From: Pelecanus crispus
Taxonomy: Eukaryota; Chordata; Aves; Pelecaniformes; Pelecanidae
Assembly (NCBI RefSeq): GCF_030463565.1
Contig: NC_134652.1
Span: forward strand, 20,189,397 to 20,253,396
DNA: 64,000 nucleotides
Reading direction: 5' to 3'
A model generated the notes under the pieces. The model ran no database searches, had not been told where the DNA came from, and worked only from the letters and a program-made list of their open reading frames with translations. Made by a program: the position numbers and the translations under genes. Each line of letters begins with the position of its first letter. Positions within the stretch are counted from its first letter, which is position 1. Positions 13,301 to 25,300 of this stretch are shown in pieces.

Positions 13301-16300
13301 CTCTTATTTTTACCCCAATTTCTGTAAGCTTTCTCCTGCTGCTTGGAAAATTGCCTCACTAATGGATTAGTTAAAAAAATTAAGAGCAAGTAAAATTTAA
13401 AAAAATAAAATACCTTTTTAAGTTGCAGGATTGTGCGCTGTTTGATCTCTAAGTCTTCACTAAACTGGTTTTTAATTTTCTGAAGTTCACTAACTTTGTT
13501 CCTCAGGGATTCCTCCTCAGATCGCATTGTACACACCTGTAACAATGTACAAAGACAGCAAGCAAAGCTAACATTTAGCTGTAAGCCTTTCACAATCTCC
13601 CTAAGTTACCTAAATATCCAAATACTTTAATTAAGAGTCAAATTTTTGCAAGCATCTTAGCTAAATTTCAGGGGCTGGAAGTACATGACACTGTACATCC
13701 TTCCTAGGGAAGGATTTTCACCATAGAGTATTACATTTGGTGGGGGGAATAGCCTAATCAAACTACAAATTCAGTTGTCCTTAAAAAAAAAAAAAAAAAA
13801 GTTTTCTGACATGCAATCCCATCCAATCCTTGCTACTTCTCAAACAGAGGATTATACACTGAATATTGAGTAGGAAAAGGTCCTCATGTTAGGCTGTTGG
13901 GGAAAACAGTAACACTTTTTTTAAGGCTTAACTTTCAAGCCCAAATTCTCACAACAGTCATTCGGATTTTAAGTTCTTATGAGGTTCTAAGAAATCCTAC
14001 TGCTTGAGAACTAAAGACTAACAATTCACATTAGTAAATGTTATTTCATTTTTTCATTTCTTCTCCCCAACCTTAATAGAAAACATTGCTCAGATTTTTA
14101 AAAGTCTCTAGAAGTTAGTGCTTTCCTTTCCTATTAATCCATCTTTTCCTCCCAGAGATCAGCATTTTCCACAAGTCTGAAGTCTGAGGCTTTGAAGTCA
14201 GTACAAATAACAATGTAAGGCTACTGTTATTATAAAGATTATTAAGTCCTTCTCCGTAACCAGATTAGCCATAGTTTTCATGAACCTTTTTCAAGTGTAT
14301 TAATAAAATTTACTTCCCCACTTCAATAACTATACTAGTCTGTGTTTTGACATCTGTTCTTATCTTTAGCTTACATCTTCAATAGCAGAGTAACTTAAGA
14401 CTCACTGTTACTCTGAATGTATCACTCAAAATAGCCTTATTGTGAATCACTTTTAACATTCGTAGTTTGAGATTTGGGAAAACTGGTTTTAATAACAGAA
14501 CCCAAAGCCTAAACTTGCAAAAGAAACATTTGGCCTATAGTCACCAACCTCTTTTTGTACTTGTTGAATTTGTTTCTTGGCATCAGCAAATTTCTCTTTC
14601 AAATCTGTATATTCTTCCTCTTTCCTCTGCAAATCTTTTTTCAAACTCTGTACAAGGTCAGAGCTCTCCGAAAGATCTTTACGTAGCCTTGCATTAGAAA
14701 TTATGACACATAAATAACATTAATATTACACATCTCAAAGAAACAGCTTTTACACATTAACTCAGGCACTTTGACTCCTAATTTTATTCATCAATAGAAT
14801 CTCAGACCTATCAGATCAATTACAATCTTCATAATTTTACTTTTGGATTTCAGCTTCTTATCATATGATCCTGAAGCAACAAACTGCTCAGATTCCCTTC
14901 TGAACGCTGCAATTTCTTAAATTTAATTTTTTAAAGTACAGTAGAGCAACCATTTTTACTATTAGATGTCATTACAAGTAACAAAAGGAACAAGATTAAT
15001 ACAAAGTAAATTTAAACTTGATATCTACATCACAGACCTTGTAAGGATCAAAATAAATAAAAATCAAAAGAAAACAGAAAGAACAATAACACTGCAACAA
15101 GTACTGCTGTTACAAGTGCTATAGGTTCATGGGTTTATTTTCAAATGGTTGTATTTTTTTAAAAAAAATTTACAGTAAGACATCTTGGACTTTTATTTTA
15201 AAACTAATAAAAGTTTTTTTAGATTCTGTAATTGACAATACAAAACAAGACCGCACAAAAGGAAAACCTTTCAAAGCTTTATAAACACAGGGTCAGGGAT
15301 CCCCAGGCCTTCATGCTAAATTGTACTTTAGAGTGAGTATATGCAGGTACCCACAGATATGGCACTAAAGAAACCCAAGTCAGAAGTAGGTCTACATAGC
15401 ATATTAAAGCTATTTTTACATGATCGCAATTTCCTTGCCATATAGCAAATATAATCTCTCAGATAAATTTAATCTCTTATTTCTTAAAGATTTAAAACGT
15501 AGAGGGGGCTGGGGGAAGTTCTGCCCTCCTACACCCATTATTTCTTCAGGTTCTTATAGTAGACTGTGTTCACCTAGAATAGCTATTACCAAAGCCAGCC
15601 GTTTACTCCCTAGGGTTTTTTCTTTTCTTTCTTCTTTTCCTTTTTACCATTCACACTCCTTTCCAAAGAAAACATTGCCTGCTTTTATACAAGTTACAGG
15701 ATATAACATTAAACTATGTATGTCAGTTTCCTCCAGAAAGGGTACGCAACATAAAACTATTGGAAATCCCCAAATAATTCATTTCCTTGTATGGTACTGT
15801 TCTCCCCTACAATAGTTCCACGTGATTTAGATCTATATTTCTGAAAGCATATACAGACAGCTGAGGAAAAACATAGCCAGCAGAATATGCAAATATAAAA
15901 TTCAAGTAGTGTATTAAAACTTCTTAAAGAAGCAGTTTGGTTAATAAAGTTGATAAACATGCAAATGTGTTATGTAGAAATAAACTGATGTTCACAGAAG
16001 GTAGTTTTAACTTGAGTCTATTCGCAAAGGGCTATGAGTTATCTCATTATTTACTTACAATTCTATAGATTGTAATCGCTCATCCTCTTTTTTCTCCTTT
16101 TCCTGAAGAGAGTGTTTCATGTTCTCCATGCGGTTCATCAACTGTACAACTTCATCTTTCAGATTTGCTTCTTGATCATTTAATTCTTTCAGTTTTTTGT
16201 CAGAATTGGCACATTTCTCTTGCAGAGCTACTGTATTACTTTCTAGATTTAAAATAATAGATTCTTTTTCTTTAAGTACTTCTTCTAACTTTGTTATGCT

Positions 16301-19300
16301 GTCATCTTTAGCTCTAGAAGCCTCCAAGAGGCATTCAAGCTCTCTTATTTTTCCCTTGTAGCCGGTAACTTCCTCCTCAAACTGTGCAATTAGTCTGTGA
16401 TCTTCTGCAGCCTGTTTTTCAAAATCCTGAGTTTTCTTCTGGATTTGTTCTTGTAACTGATTCATAAGATCTTTTTCCGTTACTGACTGACAATCTTGAT
16501 TTGCAATCTCATTTAATTTTATTTTTAGTTGATTATTATAATTCTCAGTGTCATCAAGTCCCTTTTTTAAGTCTTCAACTTGTTGAAGTAGTTCTTGAAT
16601 CCGCTGACTTTTTTGTGAAGAAGCCTTAATAATATTTTTGCACTCTTCCCAAATGCTTTCAACACTGCAGTGAAAGGAGCTCTCCCGTCTCAGATCTGCT
16701 GTAGAAGCAGTTTGGGACTGCATGCATACAGGACTCATTTGCGATCTCTCTGGTTCATCTTTTTGAGAGTCTAAGGAATCCTTTAGATTAACTACATCAA
16801 TATCCATAGCATAAGACTCTAAGTGACATTTATACAACTCATCTACTTTGGACTGCATTGTTTTAATTTGTGACACTTTATCAATTATATTTTGTTTGGC
16901 ACTTCCTACTTCATTATTTAGCTGAATAATCTTTTCTTCTTGTTCCCTATTTATAGTTTTCTGTTTGTCCAATTCAGAAACAACCTCCTGATAGTCAGCT
17001 CGACACTGCTGAAGTTCTTCACTTAAGCTAGAAGCCCTTTCTTCAGAAGCAGAGAGCTTGAGATGCAAGTTTTTCATCTGCCCGCTGAACTCTTCTTTTT
17101 CGTTTTTCTCTCTTCTGCATTGTTCTTCAAGCACAGCTAGCTGACCTTCCAAGGTTTCAGTTCTTTCCTTCAGTGCTAGTATTTCTACATAGTTGTCAGA
17201 AGCATTTGTTTTCACGTGTTCAGTTCTCTTTTGCTCTAGATAGTCATCTTCCCAACTCTCCTTCATATTTCCTAAAAAAACAAAACCAACCCCAAAACAT
17301 ACTAGTTAATTAAAATCAATAGTACAAGTCACTAGCAATACCAAATAGCAATTACTATACAAAAAATGGTCACCATCTGAAAGCCACACCCTCATATCAT
17401 ACGGCATTTTTAAGTCCTGAAGTAGTTAAAGCTCCCTGAACAGTTTAACATGCAATAGGTGCCTCTTAGGGTTCTAGACATAGTTTGCAGCAAGAAGTGT
17501 TCAGGTGCCTTAAAGAACACTTTGCCACAGCTCTATTCCAGCCTTCTACTGTGCACCACTAGTAGAAAAATCTAGCTAGTTTTACTACTACGTAGTAATA
17601 CCTATGAGCTAGGTACCATTGACAGTTATATCTAGTTTCCATCTTCACTGGTTCAACAATCCCTTTAATACAGCCAGCAATTATCTATTCAACATTTAGA
17701 AGAGCAATGGTATATAATTCTCTGAGAAGTTCCTTTCATACTCAATATCCCCTTACTTTAAAAATAAAGCTAAAAATCCAGCACAAGTTTTTCACTTATC
17801 ATCTGGGGCCTTCCTCTCTTCTTTTTTCAATTTGTTTCTAAACTAGATATAAAGATAACTATTTATGTCCACACCTAAAGTGTTGCATGTAAAGTTCTCC
17901 CAGAAAGATGTAGAACATTCCATTACAACTCCAAATTTCCATAAATATTTTATTAGCTTAAGACTGTTTTTCCCCCTAAGTAACAAGCAATTCTAACTAA
18001 AGTCACATGCATTTCACCACCTTCAAAATTGACTCCAGCTGTATTTCAACACAAGTGTTTTAGAATCCAGCTGTGTCCATTTAGTAACATGCATGCTATG
18101 CTTTAGTATTTAAAAAAAAAAAAAAAAAATCAAGCCTGACTATCTCTAAGGATTAGGTCATCACAATTACGTACTCCAGGAAGATACTATGGATTCTCAT
18201 AAGTAGTGTAACTACAGTAAGGTGGAGTTTGGCAGTCATCTTCACTTTGGGAACCTTAAGCCTATGGGTACATGTGTACTACATGAAAACTTGTTGGATC
18301 TGTTCAGAGGATGTTTCATAGTTGCTAACTTTGAGTCACTAACAAAAAGTCATACTGAAGCATTAATTAGCAATAGGGTTTTCCACCTCAATTCAGGTTT
18401 TGGTTTTTGATTATTTTTAGAGCAATCAAATTCACAGGACACTTTTTTCTTCCTGCTTTTCTGTACCTTTTCTTTTCTGTTTTAATTAGACATATCAAGT
18501 GCTCCTGCAAGGCCAGACACAACAGCAGCTTTACTTTGGCTTGTAAAGCCATGCTTCTAAATCCTGCAAGATTAAAATTTTTGGACTGGGAGATGGTTTT
18601 CTCCGAAAGCCCTGTTGTGTAGTCCCAAGAAAACATATCAGACAAAATACTACATATTCCTCATACTGGACATGAATTTTACATACTTCACTAAAAGGGA
18701 GAGGCACTGAGGCATCTTAAGACATATTTTGTGATCTAAGGTGGCAAGATGAAAAAAGTAGCAGAGCTTAGCCCAACACCTATAGCAAGAAGGGTAAGAG
18801 GATTTAGAAGTGATCTAGATACTTTGTACTGACAACCACAATCATACAGCAAAGCAGGATAAATATTAGTGCAAGAAGATACATGATATTCAGTCCAGAA
18901 GCTTTTTATGTAAGAAATACTAAGAAAAAGCCACACCCCAAAACGTGGGAGGCAAGTCCTAGAGAAAAGTACAAAACCCTGAACTTCAAGACAAGATAAC
19001 CTATCTTCTCCCAAAATAAACTTTGGTCATAGGCCACTAGCATATCTAAATTCTACAAGAAAGCCATCACAGTAGCTATGCTCCTTGTTCTCTATTGTGC
19101 CAAGTACATTTAATGAGAATGGTTAAATGTAAGTATATGTTAATAAGTTTCATCATTATGGAGCATCTAACTCAGTTTTTAAATCAGATGCTTTATATTC
19201 AACACCCACAAAAGAAACATATTTGACATGACTGAATAGCCTGTTCTTCCCAACAACAACAACAAAAAAATCTTAGTGCTGACATTAATTGCCACTGTTA

Positions 19301-22300
19301 ATTATCCACTTTAATTTCTTGTTTGATAAGAGCTATCACTTTTCTATTTTTTGGTTGTTTAAATGAGCTTCAGTCATGAGATTATAACAAACCTACTACT
19401 GCCTACTATATCAAGGAGTCTACATCAGCTTAATTTTCCACCCCCTTCCTGTAACATTTATATAGATGGCACCATCAATCCAATATTCATCCCAACCACA
19501 GATGGTAGAGACAAATCAGAGATGTGTCTGGTGTGGAGATAGAAGATTGTCTTAAGAAAGACTTCAAACAATGCTTATTTGAACAAGTTGTACAAACATC
19601 AGAAATGCCCTACTGGATCACACACCATCAGCTGAGCTAGCCTAGTATTTTACCTCCTTTTGCTACTGTTGCTAGGCTCAGCCACTTCATACAGACCCTT
19701 GGTGACAGAGAACCATTTGACAGAGAGCAGCTGGGAACATTGGAGGAATCTGAAACAATACATCCCCGCTTAACAAATTCAGTATCTATGTATGGACCTG
19801 TAGGCTGTTAGCTTGCCTAACTACTCCTGGAATCTGAGGATGGTTTGCCCCTCCCACCTTCCAGGGTAGCAAATACTAGAAGTTCACTATCCACTGCATG
19901 AAATGCTTTGTTTCATAAACTTAAACTGATCTTGTAAGAGATTGAGCATTCACTCGTTCCTTCACTGCAGAATGTGATGACAGTCCAGCATTCAGCTTAT
20001 TCACCATATGTATCCTCAGTGTTCTGTGATCATGTGAATTTGACAGGTCTCCTTTTAACAAGTTTTATCGCTCTTTATGGAGATAGATATTTTTCCACTT
20101 TCCATTTTCAACCTTATTTCTTTTTCTATCCTATCCTCACCCAAACAATGCCTGGAAGATTTTCTTACTTTCACCTTTTCCACAGGAGTAAGGCAAGAAA
20201 GGGACACAAAAGGGAAGACTTTTCATTCCCCTTTCATGTAAGCTTTCCATAGTTCTACAAGAAATGGAAGCCCAGCTGTGTCCTGAAGTCAAGTTAGAGG
20301 CAGGCAGATCTTACAAAGACCATTTTGCACTAGTCAGTCCCATATAGCTCAAATCTCACCGATTAATAGACTTTAATGAAATGGATAACATAAGTGGTGG
20401 TGTCCTTTAAGTTTCACCCTTACCCTTGAAGGTCTTCAACTGCAGCTAGTTTATTTACCTCATTCTAAAGAGAGTGGTAAGCTCACAGATAAAGCAAAAG
20501 AAAGCAAAAAGACTGCAAGTGCAAACATGAAAGCTGCACAAAATATGCCATCTGTGGAGTTAAAATAGTTTTACTTCCATTCAAGTGGAAAGCTTTTCTT
20601 CCTTGCCAGCACTGTCATCTTGACCAGAGCTGTGTGTTCACAGCATGCATACAGAATGAAACATCAAGCTTCACAGCGCATAATGCATAACTGAACAATC
20701 AGTAGGTCATTGACACCTTTGATGCTTGCTTAGACAGTTTTAGAAGACTTGAGCAGGAGATGCTACTTTCCCAGAAGTCCAGCAACCGCAAGTTTAGTAC
20801 AAAATAGCTGTTAAGAAATTGCTTAAGAACTACAGCTGAGTCTGCAAGTACATTAACAGATGAGAAAAAAACAGCAGAAAGGAAAGAGTCTAAAAACTAA
20901 CTTTTATTTTTAGCATTTAGGAGTGAACAGTATAGGACCTGCTGCAAAACAGACGATATTTACATAACAGTTACTTCCATTTACAGTTTAACATAGTAGA
21001 TTTTCTCTTCATAACATAACGCTTACGCTTCACAACTCTTTGCTTCTGTTCTGGAATAGTTATCAAGTTTTTTTGGAGGACCCCCTGTTGAGTGATGGTA
21101 GAAATTGTACCTTTCTTTGGAGGTGGCTCTTCTTCCACAGTAGGCTTATTTTCAAAGCAACGTTTTCTTCCCACTTCCAACACACTTTCCTCACAATCCT
21201 TGAATTGGCTGCTTTCAACCACTTTGTTAGAGTTCTTTTCTGCCAATTTTCTTTTAATGGTAGTTACAGTGTTGTCCTGTGTTAAAATAAGATCAATTAC
21301 TTTGAAGTTTTACAAAGTGAGCACTTAAAAGGCTTAGTAATCTTATATGCAAATATTTTTTACAGAACTATCTGGGTAACATATAGGAATTATCAGAAGA
21401 ACAAGTCAGTTACAGATCAGTTACTTAAACCAAAAGTAGGTACACCTTCAGATACCAATAAGCACAATGCTTTGCACTGTACAGAAAGCAGAGCAAGAGA
21501 CTAGGAAACTACAAAATGCAAGCTTGTGCATAAGAGGAGTTTGTTTACCACCTGAAAACAATTTCCAGTGTCAAAAGAGTTGGTGAAATTCCTGATTTGT
21601 TCAAAGGGCAAATGGTCAGCTCTAGAAGTCATCACTTTATTGTCATAGTTGGTAGAGTTGGTATAACCACCTTCAGCAAAGCCACAGATCATTTTTATCA
21701 TGACAGATCTGACGCAATTCGAAAAGTTAGTCAGTTCTGTCATACATACTTTAGACTATATATCTGACTAAGAATAAAGTTTCTTTACTTGCAAGATGAC
21801 ATAAGTGGCAAGCCATGCTGGTTGCCACGGACCAATTACTCATCTTTAAGTACTTCATTTAAAAAAAAAAACCCTATAGAAGAGACTTGAGGTCTGTGGT
21901 CATGTTTTAAGTTTCATGCCACACAGTCTCATAGAAGTACTGGACAGAGTTGGAGCCTTGCTCTTGGAAGGAGTAGTAATAGGAAGCATTCATCACAACT
22001 CTATCACTCTCAGAGCATTCATACTATTGAAAAAGCTAAGTTGCCGTGGGGCAGAGAGGGGGAATAGAAGATTAAGTATGGTCAAAGCCTTAAGTTTACA
22101 GTGGAAGAGAGAAATGGATCAGAGTGCTGACTAAGTTCATTTAAAATGTTCTCAGAACTACTTCAGGTTATGGGACATCAGGCTCAAAGACACACCCACA
22201 CCCCGCTTAACTGCATGTTTTGATTTTTTAAATGTGTACAGGTTAGCCAAGCTAGTCTTTTGGCATTTAGCAGCTAGCAGTATACTAGCTAGTTGCAAGT

Positions 22301-25300
22301 TTTATTAATCACATCAAAAGCAGCGATATCCTGGCTATCCACTTGTAGTTCAAACTCTGTTCAATATACTCATATTATTGCTCTTCCTTTGAAAGTGTGT
22401 GTGCATGGTGGTGGTAGGTGGAACACACCAGTTTTTGTTGCCAATTTACACAATCACTGTCCTTCTCACATTAACGTCTAACTTCAATTAAATTTGACCT
22501 TTTGCTGCAGCAAAGCCTCCTTTCCTTCCTCTTCCATTCAGGCAAAGATAAAGAGACAGTGACGTAATCCCTCTATTCCCACTGCTTAAGTCCTCCCAGT
22601 TTGAGGTTGGTTCCCCCCCACTTTAGAGAGGCTCTTCAGGCCCCATCTACAGTTCTCCAATAATAACTACAGATCACTGCTTCTGAAAGTCCCATTTTTC
22701 ACACACACCCCCTGCACACATTTTGCTGTAACTTTAGTTTCAATGCCAGCTTCACCTGCTACCATTTCAAGCAAGCAGCAATTACTTGCAGAAAATTTCA
22801 GCTTTCCAAAATAGTTAAATGCATTATAAGCATAGATTTAGAATTTTTTTTTTTTTGTATAAAGACAATTGAGATGTCTAAAGACTTACATAGTCTTTTA
22901 CGGTTTCTTCTAAATGGGATATCAAATCTTGTAGTCTCATAATAACATCATCTTTTTGCTCCACAATGTCCATTAGTTCCTGAATCCTTTTATTCTGTAT
23001 ATTCATTTTCTTGGAAAAGAAAGTAGTTCAGTCAGTGTTAAAGTGTTGAACTATACCATGTATTTAGAAGCAAGATCAGTTAAGCTAAGCATGATATAAA
23101 AAAAAGCTAGAAGCATACTATAATAGCATTTTAAGCTAATGGAATTTTGTATTAAAGTAAATAATTTTGCACAAGTTTTTCCTTGAGAAAGTTACCTCAG
23201 TTGCTTCTTTAAGCTGCTCAGCAGACTCATCCAATTTAGTCATCTGCATTTCAAAGTCTGTAACAGGAAAAGAAGCCATTACATAGTTTACTCAGTAATC
23301 CATTTTTCCAGGTCTTCTGGTACTTCAGTAGCTTTTGAATAGATTGATTTATTTTCATGTTGACTTCTACTTATAGGACACATTTCAAAAATTGTTTAGG
23401 TTTTTTTGAATAGGAGAATTGGGTCTTGCAACTTGTATAATATCTAGATCATGGCAAAAACCCTCTGTTGAAATTGTATTATGAGGTATGGCTACTTTTT
23501 CCTCTACAAATGTTCCACAGGATACCTGAAAACCCTGCATCAGCAAGATGTAAAGAAGTGTGGGGATTACAATATAACCATGAAATCAAGAATCAATACT
23601 GTTGACATTTTACCCCACAATTCAGGAGTCTACAACTGACAGTTAAGTTTTGTCTTATTTATATAATTTATATACTTTATATATATAACTTTATTATAAT
23701 ATAATTTATTTATATAATTTATTTAATTATAACCAACGCCTGTGGAATTGTTCAACAGGAACATACACAAAACAATCGGTTGCTACCTCTATACATATGA
23801 TTTTGTTTCAAACTCCTGCTCAACTGGATTATCATTTCTATTTTACAGTAGTCAGTCATTTCTTTTTTTCTGCCTTTCACATCACACTTACACCCAGCTC
23901 ACCTTTGGTTTTCTGTGTCAGCTCTTCTTCAGTTTTGATTAGTTCATTGGTTTTCTTCGTCAGTTCTTCTTTGGTCTTAGTTAGTTCAGCAGTAGTTTTC
24001 CCCAGTTGTTTTTCAAGCCAGCCTATAGCTTCCTGTGGGTTCTCTAGGGACAGAATGTATCTGTGTGCTGCTTCTGCCTGCTTTTTGATATCAATGACAT
24101 CATTCTGCAGAGAATCAATAATGCCTTCAAGATCAATGCAGGTGCCTGGCCCTATGCTATATTCTTCATCCTGAAAGGTAATTTATATCTGTTTAGAAAT
24201 GGCAAATAATTACACAATAGCCATTATTTCTACAGAAAACTTGGAAGACCATTATGAATTCAAACATGTAAGTACAGTTAATTCTGGCTTCAAAGCCATC
24301 TTGTGGGTTCATATGCAATTTGATTGCCAGTTTCTGTCTACCTTCACACACAAGTCTCCATTATCAAAAACCAACTACTTTATTTTTATAGCATTTAATG
24401 ACCCACCATCACATTCCCTTTCATATCACGACAAAAGCATCCCCTCCAAATTTAATATAAAAGCAAGTTTGTTTTTTTTTTTTCTCCCTAGTTGAATGAA
24501 CATAGCAAGTGAAGAGTTTTAGAAGGAATTAGAAGAATACATCTGAAATTTTCAAATATGAGTAAGGGTTTGTGAGGTGAAGTAAGTTTGTGGATGCTTA
24601 TCAAATTAAGCTGTACTCTAAACATTGACTTTATATCTTTCCTCTTTGTTTTTAAAAAACAAAGGGTTCTAAACTCACAAGAGCCAGCCTCAAGTTAAGA
24701 GTCTAGTTATGGCTTATGTGTATATACAATTCTCATTGCTTCAGTTGTAGCTACAATAGCCTGAAGGAGGAAAAAGTCTCTGGGACCACTCCAGTACAGT
24801 CCATATAAGAAGCCTAAGCAGTCAGCTTCAAATAGGCACTTATTGCAACAGTTTATACCATAATTGCAGCTTTTCTCCCCAATTTCTTTGTACAGTAATT
24901 TTCACTTTATGTTGCAGAAATGAAAAAAAAACCCCAAAGATTCCTAAATGCATACCCGAGGCTCAGCAACTACTTCTATGAAACGTGGTAAGTGTATCTT
25001 GCTGACACTACAGTTACACAGCACACAATTCCTTGAAACCATCCTTCTAATCCTTGAGATATACCATCACCATAACAGGTAATTAGTAAAAGGGATGGGG
25101 GAGTAGTAAAAATACCAGAGGTCCAGCTTGTTCTCTACAAGGCCGATCCTTTAATTTATTTTCTTCTTCTGCGTTTTTAGTATAGCCATTTACAAGTTCC
25201 TTGAAGATTTCCAGGCGTCTTTCAGAATTTTCTTCAAGCCGTTCTCGTTCATGAGAAAGGCACTCTCTACAATAGGAAAAAATAAGTCAGCTAAAAGCTA

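Larger units (their letters stand above)
17272..21026. other. KIF20B intron 19, the longest intron
   Basis: 3.75 kb between the giant exon and exon 19. Contains a poly-A run near 18112-18129, an ancient repeat at 19603-19940, and the candidate intronic polyadenylation region at its 5' end (20870-21026). No other gene seen. Confidence 0.6.

Noticed and set aside
23797..24174. 125-codon plus-strand frame
   Set aside because: Antisense shadow of KIF20B exon 16 with its heptad repeat.
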